The notes under the pieces are model-generated. The model saw nothing but the letters and a program-made list of their open reading frames with translations, searched no databases and was not told the DNA's origin. The translations under genes and the position numbers were made by a program. This document shows positions 17,572-26,696 of a stretch of DNA of 64,000 nucleotides, piece by piece. This stretch comes from Pelagimonas sp. Lineage in GTDB: Bacteria > Pseudomonadota > Alphaproteobacteria > Rhodobacterales > Rhodobacteraceae. The stretch lies in the NCBI GenBank assembly GCA_025210455.1, contig JAOARQ010000064.1, positions 1 through 64,000 on the forward strand, given 5' to 3'. Every line of letters starts with the position of its first letter. The stretch's first letter is position 1.

Positions 17572-18375
17572 TCACAACCATGATGCATCCACTTCCGGCA
17601 GAGGGATCGCATCCAGCAGATCCTGCGTGTATTGGGCGCGGGGGGCGCGAAACAGCTGATCGGTTGGGCGATGTTCAACGATTTCACCATGATGCAACAC
17701 TAAAGTTGTCGAACACAACCGCCGAATAACCGAAAGATCATGGCTGACAAAAGCCAGTGTCAGCCCCATTTCCACCACCAGCTTTTCCAGCAGGTTCAAA
17801 ACCTGCGCCTGTGATGAGACATCCAGCCCCGAAACAATTTCATCCGCTAAGATAAAGTCCGGCTCGGTTGCGATGGCGCGGGCAATGCCGACCCGCTGCC
17901 GCTGTCCGCCAGAAAGTTCGTGCGGATAGCGATGACGAAACGCCACTGGCAGCCCCACCTGTGACAGGGCAAAATCCACCCGCTCGCGGATCTGATCAAA
18001 GCCATGCAATCGCAGGGGGCCAGCAATGATCCCGCCCACCGTGCGGCGCGGATTCAGCGATGACATGGGATCTTGAAAGATCATCTGAAAGCGCTTGCGC
18101 AGCCCGCGCAGGCTGTCTTCGCCGCGATGGGTAATGTCGATCCCTTCAAACAGGATCTGCCCGCTGTCTGGTTCCAGAAGGCGCACCAGCGCACGCCCCA
18201 GCGTGGATTTGCCAGAGCCCGAGCCACCGACAATGCCCAGCACCTCGCCCTTGGCAATCGAGAAATCCAGCCCCTTTAATACAGGCGTGCGCGGCGCAGC
18301 ACCAAAGACCGGCTTTTTCGCCAGATTGGGAAAGGACAGATGCAGGTCTTTGACTTCATAGATCTGTTGCATCAC
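17572..18375 (-). CDS. Dipeptide/oligopeptide-type ABC transporter ATPase (DppF/OppF-like)
   Basis: The 267-residue ATPase has Walker A GGSGSGKST (50-58), the signature LSGGQRQRVGIARAI, Walker B FILADEI and an H-loop (VSHDLSV). It also has the OppF-type C-terminal extension (REV-like region ending in HTYTQ-type residues, here APRAQYTQDLLDAIP). It energises import together with the second ATPase. It is the last gene of the transporter operon; its start overlaps the stop of the preceding ATPase gene by four bases. Confidence 0.9.
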   Translation of the reverse strand: MMQQIYEVKDLHLSFPNLAKKPVFGAAPRTPVLKGLDFSIAKGEVLGIVGGSGSGKSTLGRALVRLLEPDSGQILFEGIDITHRGEDSLRGLRKRFQMIFQDPMSSLNPRRTVGGIIAGPLRLHGFDQIRERVDFALSQVGLPVAFRHRYPHELSGGQRQRVGIARAIATEPDFILADEIVSGLDVSSQAQVLNLLEKLVVEMGLTLAFVSHDLSVIRRLCSTTLVLHHGEIVEHRPTDQLFRAPRAQYTQDLLDAIPLPEVDASWL

Positions 18376-19232
18376 AACGCACCTCTGTCATACGCGGCGA
18401 TTTCAGCCTGCACCTGGTCGATGATTTCGGCTGGAACCGGCGTCAGACTGCCATCAGGATCGGTGTATTTCGGGGTGGCCGCCAGCAGGGCGCGGGAATA
18501 GGCATGGGTTGGATTGGCGAAAAACGCATCCACCCGCCCCTCTTCCACGACCTTGCCGCCAAACAGCACCGTCAGGCTTTGGCAAAGCTTGGCCACCACG
18601 CCCAGATCATGGGTAACAAACAGCAGCGCGGTGCCATGGCGGGCCTGCATGTCTCTGATCAGACGCAGGATCTGCTTTTGCACGGTCACATCCAACGCCG
18701 TCGTGGGTTCATCGGCAATGATCAGACGTGGTTCAGCTGCAAAAGCAGACGCGATCAGCACGCGCTGGCGCATCCCGCCCGAAAGCTCATGCGGATAGGC
18801 GCGCATCACCCGCTCGGGATCCGGAATATGCACCTCATCCAGCAGCTCCAGCGCGCGGGCCTGGGCCTGAGGTTTACGCCAGCCCAGAATATCCACGAGG
18901 CGGCGGGTGATCTGCCGCCCAACCCGGCGCGCCGGGTTCAGCGCAGTCAGCGGATCCTGCGGGATCAGCGCAGCCTTGGCCCCGATGGCGCGACGGCGCG
19001 CTTTTGGCGGCAGGCTTTGCAGATCCTCACCATCCAGCAGAATAGACCCACCGGTCACCGACACCGCACCCGGCAATGTACCCAGCACCGCCTTGCCGAT
19101 CATGCTTTTGCCTGCGCCGCTTTCCCCCACCAGCGCATGAACTTCGCCGGGGGCGACAGACAGGGACACATCGCGCAAAATCGGCACCGTCCCAATGCCG
19201 GCGCGCAGGTTGTTGATTGTCAGAAAGCTCAT
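18372..19232 (-). CDS. Dipeptide/oligopeptide-type ABC transporter ATPase (DppD/OppD-like)
   Basis: The 286-residue ATPase has Walker A GESGAGKS (36-43), the signature LSGGMRQRVLIASAF, Walker B LIIADEPT and the H-loop FVTHDLGVV. It also has the oligopeptide-family C-terminus (NPTHAYSRALLAATP). It pairs with the product of 17572-18375. The start overlaps the permease stop by four bases. Confidence 0.9.
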   Translation of the reverse strand: MSFLTINNLRAGIGTVPILRDVSLSVAPGEVHALVGESGAGKSMIGKAVLGTLPGAVSVTGGSILLDGEDLQSLPPKARRRAIGAKAALIPQDPLTALNPARRVGRQITRRLVDILGWRKPQAQARALELLDEVHIPDPERVMRAYPHELSGGMRQRVLIASAFAAEPRLIIADEPTTALDVTVQKQILRLIRDMQARHGTALLFVTHDLGVVAKLCQSLTVLFGGKVVEEGRVDAFFANPTHAYSRALLAATPKYTDPDGSLTPVPAEIIDQVQAEIAAYDRGAL

Positions 19233-20080
19233 CTTAGCACCGGGTCAAAATAGTCCTTCAGACCTTCGCCCAGCTGGCTAAAGCTGAGCACAGTCAGAAA
19301 GAGTGTGATCAAAGGGAAAACCAGAACCCACCAGGCCTGATGGATCGAAATACGCCCTTCGGAAATCATGGATCCCCAGGTGGGATCATCGGTCGAAATC
19401 GACAGGTTGACGAAGGACAAGATCGCTTCGACGATCACGGCAATCCCCATTTCCAAAGTGAGCAGCACCACAATCGTCGGCAGGACATTGGGCAGGATTT
19501 CCGCTAGCATGATGCCAAAGCGCCTGCGCCCAACCACCTGCGCCGAGGCCACATAATCCATTGCGCTCTGGCTCATGGCTTCGGCGCGGATCACCCGGGC
19601 AAACCGGGTCCAGTCGATGACGACAATGGCAATGATGATCGACATCAGCCCGGGCCCAAGCACCGCGATCAGCAGGATCGAAAACAGCACCGGCGGGAAG
19701 GCCATCCAGATGTCAATCAGCCGCGAGATCACCAGATCCGGCCAGCCCCGGTAATAGCCCGCGATCAGCCCAAGACTGCCGCCCAGAAGGCAGGTCAGCG
19801 CCCCGGCAATCAGCGCCACAACCAGCGCCAGCCGCGCCGCGTATAGCAGCCGTGACAGCACATCGCGCCCCAGACTGTCCGTGCCCAGCCAATAGCCCGG
19901 CTCGGCCCCGCTTTGCCAAAAGGGGGGCATACGGCCCAGAAACAGATCCTGTTCCAGCGGATCATGAGGCGCAATCACGGGCGCGGCCAGCGCCGCCAGC
20001 ACCAGAAACCCCAGCCACAGCCCCGGCAACCACAGCCGCAGCCCGGCGCGGCGTTTGATCAATGCGCGCCCATCAGCCAT
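19229..20080 (-). CDS. Dipeptide-type ABC transporter permease (DppC-like)
   Basis: The 283-residue inner-membrane permease has five to six hydrophobic segments. It carries the DppC N-terminal pattern APVIAPHDPLEQD and GTDSLGRDVLSRLLYAAR, and an EAA loop (EAMSQSAMDYVASAQVVG). It forms the translocation pore with the DppB-like partner. The start overlaps that gene by eight bases. Confidence 0.9.
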   Translation of the reverse strand: MADGRALIKRRAGLRLWLPGLWLGFLVLAALAAPVIAPHDPLEQDLFLGRMPPFWQSGAEPGYWLGTDSLGRDVLSRLLYAARLALVVALIAGALTCLLGGSLGLIAGYYRGWPDLVISRLIDIWMAFPPVLFSILLIAVLGPGLMSIIIAIVVIDWTRFARVIRAEAMSQSAMDYVASAQVVGRRRFGIMLAEILPNVLPTIVVLLTLEMGIAVIVEAILSFVNLSISTDDPTWGSMISEGRISIHQAWWVLVFPLITLFLTVLSFSQLGEGLKDYFDPVLR

Positions 20081-21083
20081 GACGCAACCTCGGGTTCAGG
20101 GCGGCATAGGTCAGATCCACCAGCAGATTGACCAGCGTAAAGATCACTGCAAACAGGATCACGATCCCCTGGATCAAGGGCAGATCCCGGTTGATCACCG
20201 CATCAATCGCCATATTGCCAAGGCCTTCATAGGAAAACAGGCGCTCAATGATGACTGTGCCGCCAATCAGAAAGGTGAACTGCACCCCCACAAGGGTCAG
20301 CGTTGGCAAAATCGCATTGGGCAGCGCGTCGCGGGTGATGACATGGTTTTCCCCATAGCCATGGGTGCGCGACAGGGTGACATAATCCTGATGCATGGTT
20401 TCTTTCAGTGATTGTTTCAAAAGCTGGGCGATGATCGCCGCCAGCGGAATGGCCAGCGCAAGCGCGGGCATGAACATATGCGCCACCAGATCCAGCCAGA
20501 TATCGAACCGCAGCCGCAGCACGCTTTCGAACAGGTAGAAATTGGTGGAAAACGGCAGATCCAGCGCAGGCGACACCCGCCCGGAAATATGAAAGATCGG
20601 CCAGAGCACCCCGAACAGCAGGATAAACAGCAGCCCCCACAGGAAATCCGGCACAGACAAGGCCATCCCGTTTGAGACATCAATCGCAGCCTCAACCTTG
20701 GTGCCGCGTTTGCGTGTGCCTGTAAGCGCCAGAAAGCCCCCCATGACCACTGCTATCACCAGCGCCATAATCGACAGTTCAAGCGTGGCAGGCAAACGCC
20801 CCAGCACCAGATCCAACACCGGCTGACGCGTGGTGATCGAGGTGCCAAAATCGCCCTGCACAACACCGCCAACCCAGATAAAGAACTGCTCGGGGATAGA
20901 TTTATCAAACCCATACAGGGCCTTGAGCCGGGCGATATCCTCTTCTCCGGCGCCGGGCGGCAACATCATGGCGATGGGGTTGCCGGGCACGACACGAATG
21001 ACAAAAAACACGATCACCGCCACGCCAAACAGCGTGACCAGCATCGACATGAGACGGGTCAGCAAGACTCGGGTCTGCAACAT
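20073..21083 (-). CDS. Dipeptide-type ABC transporter permease (DppB-like)
   Basis: The 336-residue permease has about six membrane helices. The DppB N-terminus reads TLFGVAVIVFFVIRVVPGNP, followed by ALYGFDKSIPEQF, and an EAA-loop region (KETMHQDYVTLSRTHGYGE) is present. It is the second transporter gene, 45 bases after the binding-protein gene, from which a hairpin separates it. Confidence 0.9.
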   Translation of the reverse strand: MLQTRVLLTRLMSMLVTLFGVAVIVFFVIRVVPGNPIAMMLPPGAGEEDIARLKALYGFDKSIPEQFFIWVGGVVQGDFGTSITTRQPVLDLVLGRLPATLELSIMALVIAVVMGGFLALTGTRKRGTKVEAAIDVSNGMALSVPDFLWGLLFILLFGVLWPIFHISGRVSPALDLPFSTNFYLFESVLRLRFDIWLDLVAHMFMPALALAIPLAAIIAQLLKQSLKETMHQDYVTLSRTHGYGENHVITRDALPNAILPTLTLVGVQFTFLIGGTVIIERLFSYEGLGNMAIDAVINRDLPLIQGIVILFAVIFTLVNLLVDLTYAALNPRLRHG

Positions 21084-21093
21084 GGTCGTTACC

Positions 21094-21121
21094 GCCGGGA
21101 AAAGCCTGCGCCTTCCCCGGC
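21094..21121 (-). other. Hairpin between binding-protein and permease genes
   Basis: A 6-bp GC stem (GCCGGG/CCCGGC) extends imperfectly inward in the 45-base gap. Hairpins at this position often stabilise the upstream binding-protein mRNA and lower permease expression. Confidence 0.4.
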
Positions 21122-21128
21122 CTTTACC

Positions 21129-22655
21129 TTAGCTACGGGTCATCAGCGCAGGCAGCAGCGCACCCGACGCATGTGGGGTGACGGTCACACCCGGAGCATG
21201 CAGGATCGGCTGAACGTACTGCATCAAAGGCAGCACCAGCGCGTTATCGGCAATATGCTGATCGACCGCTTTCCAGCCCTCGATACGCTTGCCTTCATCC
21301 GCCTCACCCCAAAGTGGTGCGATCATGCCTGTCAGATCTTCACCATCCCAGACCGAATGCGGGCTGGGTCCGAACATGGCAAACCCTGTCGACGTGGTCG
21401 GATCGCCGATAGAGTTGCCCCAGTTGTAAAAGGCCGCAGGCGCCAGCTGATCGGTGGCGCGCAGCTCAAAGTGCTTGGCGATCTCGTACACCTCGATTTC
21501 GGCCTCGATGCCCACACGCCGCCAGAGACCAACAATGGCCTGAATGATCTCATAATCCTTGGGTTTGAACCCTTTGGTGGTCTGGATCTTGAAGCGCACA
21601 GGATTGTCTGCGGAATAGCCAGACTGCGCCAGCAGGGCCTTGGCCCCCTCCGGGTCATAGGGTGTCGAGATATCCTTGTTGAACGCATCATATTGCGGGG
21701 TCTGCAGCGTATCAATCGGCACGCCATAGCCTGACAACAGGCGATCCACGATGGCCTGTTTGTTCACCGCCATCACCGCTGCTTTGCGCACATTCGGATC
21801 GGTCATCACGTCGATATCATTGAAGAAGATCATGCCGATATCCGACACTGGCTGCGCGATCCCGGCCAGTTTACTGTCTTTCAGGCGGTCAAATTCTTCG
21901 TAAGGCATTTCCAGCGTCACATGGGCATTGCCCGATTCCACTTCGGCCACGCGGGCGGCGGCATCGGTCACAAACTTGATCGTCACCGATTTGAACGCAG
22001 GCGCATCCCCCCAATACCCATCAAAGGCCTTCAGGCGAATAAAGGCGTTGCGCTCATATTTTTCGACCATATAGGGGCCAGAGCCAATCGGAGCGGCCTC
22101 AAACCCATCGGCACCAACCTTTTCGATATAGGCTTTGGGGCGCACATATCCGGTCAGGAACGACATCCATTTGAAGATCGTCGGTTCAAAGCGCAGCACG
22201 TCTGCGGTGATGGTATTGCCGTCGATCTGGAAGTTGCCAATGGTTGACCAGATGAACTGGATTGGATTGCCCCCATCTGGATCTGCCGCGGTTTGCAGGC
22301 TCCAGACCACATCTTCGGCGGTCAGATCGCTGCCATCGTGCCATTTCACACCCTCGCGCAGGGTCATGGTGATCTTGGTCTTATCCTCATTCCAGCCCCA
22401 TTCGGTGATGATACCGGGGGCCTGCGACAGATCGGTGTTCTGTGCGATGAACATATCAAAGACCGATTGATAGATCCCCTGAATGGTTGGGTTCACAGCG
22501 GAAACACCAATGGTGGGGTCCCAGCTGGGCAGATTGACATTATAGGCAATCACCAGATCCTCGATCTGTTGCGCAAGCACTGGCGCCCCAATGGATGCAG
22601 CGGTGATTGAAGCGGCTGTCAAACGCAGCAGCCCTCGTCTGGATAGAGTTGTCAT
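21129..22655 (-). CDS. Peptide/nickel-type ABC transporter substrate-binding protein
   Basis: The 508-residue SBP_bac_5 (cluster C) protein starts with a twin-arginine-like signal (SRRGLLRLTAASITAASIGAPVLAQ), so the mature protein is periplasmic. Family patterns are ITMTLREGVKWHDG, AEDVVWSLQ and APIGSGPYMVEKYE. It lies 12 bases after the FAD oxidoreductase gene and leads the transporter genes. The ligand is unknown. The location divergent from isatin hydrolase suggests an indole derivative, perhaps an indole-3-acetyl-amino-acid conjugate, since this fold binds peptides. Confidence 0.88.
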   Translation of the reverse strand: MTTLSRRGLLRLTAASITAASIGAPVLAQQIEDLVIAYNVNLPSWDPTIGVSAVNPTIQGIYQSVFDMFIAQNTDLSQAPGIITEWGWNEDKTKITMTLREGVKWHDGSDLTAEDVVWSLQTAADPDGGNPIQFIWSTIGNFQIDGNTITADVLRFEPTIFKWMSFLTGYVRPKAYIEKVGADGFEAAPIGSGPYMVEKYERNAFIRLKAFDGYWGDAPAFKSVTIKFVTDAAARVAEVESGNAHVTLEMPYEEFDRLKDSKLAGIAQPVSDIGMIFFNDIDVMTDPNVRKAAVMAVNKQAIVDRLLSGYGVPIDTLQTPQYDAFNKDISTPYDPEGAKALLAQSGYSADNPVRFKIQTTKGFKPKDYEIIQAIVGLWRRVGIEAEIEVYEIAKHFELRATDQLAPAAFYNWGNSIGDPTTSTGFAMFGPSPHSVWDGEDLTGMIAPLWGEADEGKRIEGWKAVDQHIADNALVLPLMQYVQPILHAPGVTVTPHASGALLPALMTRS

Positions 22656-22667
22656 GACGTTCCTCCC

Positions 22668-24233
22668 TTATGACGTCAGTTTTTGTCCAAGCAGATAGCC
22701 CGATCCCGCACCGGTTCCTGCGCCGGGCCAGACCGCCGCGCCGGTGTGATAAAGCCCTTTGATCGGGGTGCTCCCGTCTGAGCGCCCACGCATGGGGCGA
22801 AACAGAAAGTGCTGCGACAGGTGGTGGCTGCCGCAAATCTGGTCTCCTCCAACCAGATTGGGATTGTCGGCTTGCAGCTCATCTGGCGTGACAACCCGCA
22901 TAGCATTGATCTTTTCGCGCACACCGGGGGCATGGCGATTGAGAATATCCAAAGCGCGCTCTGCCATTTGCGGGCCGGCAGTCGGCCAGTCGCAGGCGGT
23001 GATTTTCCCCGATGCGTCGCCTTTGATGTCCCCGGGCACCATGCGCACCTGCATCCACAGGATGTGTTTGCCTTCTGGTGCGCGGCTGGGATCAATGGCG
23101 GTGGGCTGCCCCACAACGATCACAGGTTCGTCCGGCAAGAGCCCCGCCTGCGCCTGCAGATAGGTGCGCGCCATCTGATCCAACGAGGGCGCAAGATGCA
23201 CATAGGCGTATTCGCGCAGTTCAGGCGAAGCGGCCCAATCGGGCAGATCCTCCATCGCCAGGTGCATCATCATGGTGCCGGGCGCATGGCGAAAGCTGTT
23301 CAACGCCTGTTTATAGGGGGTCTCTAACCCCTCTGCCATCTGCGCCAGCGCGCGTGGTGCCACATTGGCGATCACCGCCCTTTTGGCGCGCACCACGTCT
23401 CCGCTGGCCAGAACAACACCTGTTGCGCGCCCACCGGATGTTTCCACCTTGTCGATGCGCTGGCCACAGATCGCCTGCCCGCCTTTGGCTTCGATGCATT
23501 TGATCATGGCCCGGGTGATCGTATCTGCCCCGCCCTTGCCGATCACCATACCAAAGGCCTGATTGGCCATGGCTTCGAGATAGGGAAACAGGGCCCCGCC
23601 CGCCACATCCGGCGCAAAGTCCAGATGCATTCCCCAGGCCGCCAGCGTGGATTTCACATGATCTGATTCAAAGATCTCATCCAGCCAGGCGCGTGGGGAT
23701 TTGGCCAGAAACTGCCCCAGATCCAGCGTGCCGGACACACCCTTTTTCCGCATCAGACGCCAGAGCGTGCGTGCCAGATCCCGTTTGCCAAAAGACGCCC
23801 CGAGAATCGCAAAGATATGCTCAGCCTCGCCGGGAAACGAGTCGGTGAGCGCTGACCAAGCGTCAGCATCATTATTTGCAAATGCAGAAATCCGCGCCAG
23901 ATTGGCAGCGCTATCATTATCAACTCCCAGCCATTTCCCATCCGCAAAGGCAGAGGCAAAGCAGCGACCTGCAGGCGCGAACTCCAGACCTGCGGCAGTC
24001 AGGTCTTGTGAAAATTCCCTGAAAAAACCAGAGCCTGCAAAAAGGGACAGGTTCATTGCCGCCCAGTCGTGGCGGTAACCAGGCAGAGTGTATTCGCCTG
24101 TTTTCACCGCCCCGCCGGGATGGTCGGCCTGTTCATAGATCGCCACGGACCATCCTTTGCGCTGCAGCATCATCGCGCAGGCCAAACTGTTCAGACCTGC
24201 CCCTGCGACAATTGCATCAAAAGCTTTAAGCAT
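22668..24233 (-). CDS. NAD(P)/FAD-dependent oxidoreductase, phytoene-desaturase-like
   Basis: The 521-residue flavoprotein has an N-terminal FAD motif, VAGAGLNSLACAMMLQRKG, followed by an acidic residue in AIYEQADHPGG. A phytoene-desaturase-like C-terminal region ends with YHTGAAVWPGAGTGAGSGYLLG. I start it at ATG 24233, preceded by GGGAGAAATTTC; an upstream in-frame extension has no ribosome site. It is the first gene of the Dpp operon, divergent from isatin hydrolase, and has a paralogue at 25137-26696. No carotenoid genes are near, so a desaturation or oxidation step in indole breakdown is more likely; the substrate is unknown. Confidence 0.78.
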   Translation of the reverse strand: MLKAFDAIVAGAGLNSLACAMMLQRKGWSVAIYEQADHPGGAVKTGEYTLPGYRHDWAAMNLSLFAGSGFFREFSQDLTAAGLEFAPAGRCFASAFADGKWLGVDNDSAANLARISAFANNDADAWSALTDSFPGEAEHIFAILGASFGKRDLARTLWRLMRKKGVSGTLDLGQFLAKSPRAWLDEIFESDHVKSTLAAWGMHLDFAPDVAGGALFPYLEAMANQAFGMVIGKGGADTITRAMIKCIEAKGGQAICGQRIDKVETSGGRATGVVLASGDVVRAKRAVIANVAPRALAQMAEGLETPYKQALNSFRHAPGTMMMHLAMEDLPDWAASPELREYAYVHLAPSLDQMARTYLQAQAGLLPDEPVIVVGQPTAIDPSRAPEGKHILWMQVRMVPGDIKGDASGKITACDWPTAGPQMAERALDILNRHAPGVREKINAMRVVTPDELQADNPNLVGGDQICGSHHLSQHFLFRPMRGRSDGSTPIKGLYHTGAAVWPGAGTGAGSGYLLGQKLTS

Positions 24234-24240
24234 GAAATTT

Positions 24241-24318
24241 CTCCCTTGCCATATTGTTTGCAAATGGAAATAGTTTTGTCTAGCAATGAATCGCTTCCGA
24301 TCCATGAGGAGGGATCGG
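24241..24318. promoter_or_regulatory. Divergent promoter region of the two isatin-locus operons
   Basis: The interval between the two divergent start codons is about 107 bases. AT-rich sequence at 24253-24291 (TTGTTTGCAAATGGAAATAG) is the likely promoter core. A perfect 7-bp inverted repeat, CCGATCC at 24297-24303 and GGATCGG at 24312-24318, lies just ahead of the isatin hydrolase ribosome site. These are plausible targets of the MarR protein at 26693. The TTTYAAGY motif is not present here. Confidence 0.4.
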
Positions 24319-24340
24319 CGCACATATCAGGGAGGATGCG

Positions 24341-25132
24341 ATGAGCGCACGTGACGTATTAGGAAACCTGGGGGCCATGCTGGTTTCTGGTGGTGTCGAA
24401 GTTGTGGATTGCTCTGGGGTGCTGGGGCCAAACACGCCGATCCTGCAACTGCCCGAGGACTTCGCCAAGAACACCCCCAAAGTCGAGATCAACAAGATCA
24501 GTGAATACGACGAAGACGGCCCGTTCTTTGCTTGGAACTGGATGGTTCTGGGGGAGCATTCGGGCACGCATTTTGATGCGCCACATCACTGGATCACCGG
24601 CAAAGACTATGAAGATGGCTATACCGATACGCTGGATGTGAACCGGCTGATCGCCCCGGTGAATGTGATCGACTGCTCGCAGGAAGCCGCTGAAAACGAA
24701 GACTTCCTGCTGACCGCCGAGGGTGTGAAAGCCTGGGAGGCCGAGCACGGCGAAATCAACGCCGGGGAATGGGTGGTCATGCGCACCGACTGGGACAGCC
24801 GCGTGGATGATGAGGCCAGGTTCCTCAACGCTGACGAAACCGGCCCGCACAGCCCGGGACCAACCCCGGATTGCATTGAATATCTGCTGTCGAAAAAGAT
24901 CGTTGGCTGGGGCACGCAGTGCATCGGAACTGACGCCGGTCAGGCGGGCGGGATGGAGCCCCCCTATCCTGCACACAACCTGCTGCACCGTGACAACTGC
25001 TTTGGCCTGGCCTCGCTGGCAAATCTCAGCGCGCTGCCCGCCAAGGGTGCGATCCTGATTGCCGCGCCGCTGAAGATCGAACATGGCACCGGATCACCGA
25101 TCCGGGCGCTGGCGCTGGTTCCGAAAGGCTGA
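24341..25132 (+). CDS. Isatin hydrolase (metal-dependent cyclase family)
   Basis: The 263-residue cyclase-family (kynurenine formamidase-like) protein has the metal motif HSGTHFDAPHH at residues 73-83. His73, His77 and Asp79 are the expected Mn ligands. The overall pattern (DCSGVLGPNTPILQLP, PFFAWNWMVLGEHSG, WGTQCIGTDAGQAGG, Ser225 in FGLASL) is that of the Labrenzia-type isatin hydrolase. It hydrolyses the lactam of isatin to isatinate (2-aminophenylglyoxylate). The ribosome site is GGGAGGATGCG. It leads an operon with a FAD oxidoreductase, MarR and IorAB-like genes. A kynurenine formamidase is the main alternative, but the pattern and neighbours favour isatin. Confidence 0.85.
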   Translation: MSARDVLGNLGAMLVSGGVEVVDCSGVLGPNTPILQLPEDFAKNTPKVEINKISEYDEDGPFFAWNWMVLGEHSGTHFDAPHHWITGKDYEDGYTDTLDVNRLIAPVNVIDCSQEAAENEDFLLTAEGVKAWEAEHGEINAGEWVVMRTDWDSRVDDEARFLNADETGPHSPGPTPDCIEYLLSKKIVGWGTQCIGTDAGQAGGMEPPYPAHNLLHRDNCFGLASLANLSALPAKGAILIAAPLKIEHGTGSPIRALALVPKG

Positions 25133-25136
25133 TCTG

Positions 25137-26696
25137 ATGGCTCATCACGTCATAATTGGCTCTGGTATCAATGCCTTGGTGGCCGGGGCGCTGCTATCGC
25201 GCAAAGGCCACAGGGTAACCTTGCTGGAACGCGAAGACCGCGCGGGCGGCTGCATGATGACCCATGAGGCCACCCTGCCCGGATTTCATCATGACGTGAT
25301 GGCCGCCACTTTTGTGCTGTTTCTGACTTCGCCCGCCTATGCGGAACTGGCCGAGGATCTGGGGCGGCACGGGTTTGACCTGTGCCACACCGCACATCCA
25401 ACCGCCGTGCTGCGCCCCGGTGGGCAGGCAACCGTTCTGACCATGGACCGCGCGGCGAACATCAAAACCTTCAATGCGCTTTGCACCGGGGATGGTGATC
25501 AGCATGAACGCGATGTGGGCCAGATCGAAGCAGATGCGCCCTTTCTGTTTGCGCTTCTGGGCGGCGATCTCTGGTCGTGGAACACGGCCAAACTGATGTT
25601 TGGCCAGATGCGCAAGAAAGGGTTGAACGGGCTGAAATCCTGGATCGGGGATGCGCTGCAACCAGCCCGGGGCTGGCTGGAAACCAGCTATGACAGCCCT
25701 GACATTCAGGCGCTCTATGCGCCTTGGGTGCTGCACACCGGGCTGACCCCGGAAAGCACCTATTCAGGCCAGATGGGCAAGGTCATCGCCTTTGCCCTTG
25801 AGGCTGCAGGCGCGCCAATCATGAAGGGCGGCGCGGCCAAGGCGGTTGAGGCCTTTCGGGGGCTGATCGAAGAAAACGGCGGCAGCCTTCGCACCAATGC
25901 GGATGTGGACGACATCATCGTCGAAAAAGGCTATGCCAAAGGCGTGCGCCTGACAGATGGCACTGAAATTCGCGGCGATCATGTGCTGGCATCGGTCACG
26001 CCATCACAGCTTTATGGGCGCCTGTTGAAGAAAACCAACCTGCCCGAAGATCAAAGCCGCGCCAAAACCTATCGCCACGGGCGTGGCAATTTTCAGCTGC
26101 ATTATGCGCTGGAACACCCCCCTGAGTGGCTGGCCGAAGGGCTGGAGGATGTGGCGCTGATCCACCTGAGCGACGGGATTGATGCGGTGTCGAAATCCGC
26201 CAATGAGGCTGAACGCGGCCTGTTTCCCGAAACCCCCACCATCTGCGTGGGTCAACCGCATCGGCTGGATCCGTCACGCTGCCCGGAAGGCAAGGCCATC
26301 TTGTGGCTGCAAATCCCCGATGCCCCCCGCGTGATCAAAGGCGACGCCGCGGGTGGAATCACAGGCATGGCTTGGGATGACAGCACCCGAGAGGCCTTTG
26401 CCGATCGCATCGAAACCATCCTGTCCCGTCAAATCAAAGATTTTGACCAGATCAAACTGGCCCGGCGCGCCTATTCCCCTGCGGATCTGCAGGATCTGAA
26501 TATGAACCTTGTGGGCGGCGATCCCTATGGCGGGCAATGCAGCATCGATCAGTTCTTTGTCTTCCGCCCCTTCACCGGGTCACGCAACAATGGCACCGCT
26601 ATTCGCAATCTGCACCATATCGGCGCTTCAACCCATCCCGGTCCGGGCCTGGGGGGCGGATCAGGTTTTAACACGGCAAAACGGTTAGGCGCATGA
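25137..26696 (+). CDS. NAD(P)/FAD-dependent oxidoreductase, phytoene-desaturase-like (second copy)
   Basis: The 519-residue paralogue of the protein at 22668-24233 has FAD motif GSGINALVAGALLSRKG, EREDRAGG, and a C-terminus with LHHIGASTHPGPGLGGGSGFN. Both proteins share CVGQPHRLDPSR.PEGK and VIKGDAAG patterns. It begins four bases after the isatin hydrolase stop and overlaps MarR by four bases. A role in oxidising an indole or oxindole intermediate upstream of isatin is plausible, but nothing in the sequence fixes the substrate. Confidence 0.78.
   Translation: MAHHVIIGSGINALVAGALLSRKGHRVTLLEREDRAGGCMMTHEATLPGFHHDVMAATFVLFLTSPAYAELAEDLGRHGFDLCHTAHPTAVLRPGGQATVLTMDRAANIKTFNALCTGDGDQHERDVGQIEADAPFLFALLGGDLWSWNTAKLMFGQMRKKGLNGLKSWIGDALQPARGWLETSYDSPDIQALYAPWVLHTGLTPESTYSGQMGKVIAFALEAAGAPIMKGGAAKAVEAFRGLIEENGGSLRTNADVDDIIVEKGYAKGVRLTDGTEIRGDHVLASVTPSQLYGRLLKKTNLPEDQSRAKTYRHGRGNFQLHYALEHPPEWLAEGLEDVALIHLSDGIDAVSKSANEAERGLFPETPTICVGQPHRLDPSRCPEGKAILWLQIPDAPRVIKGDAAGGITGMAWDDSTREAFADRIETILSRQIKDFDQIKLARRAYSPADLQDLNMNLVGGDPYGGQCSIDQFFVFRPFTGSRNNGTAIRNLHHIGASTHPGPGLGGGSGFNTAKRLGA

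Noticed and set aside
22668-26696. Carotenoid biosynthesis genes
   Set aside because: The two proteins are phytoene-desaturase-like only at the fold level; no crtB, crtE or other pigment gene is present, and the context is indole/aromatic metabolism.
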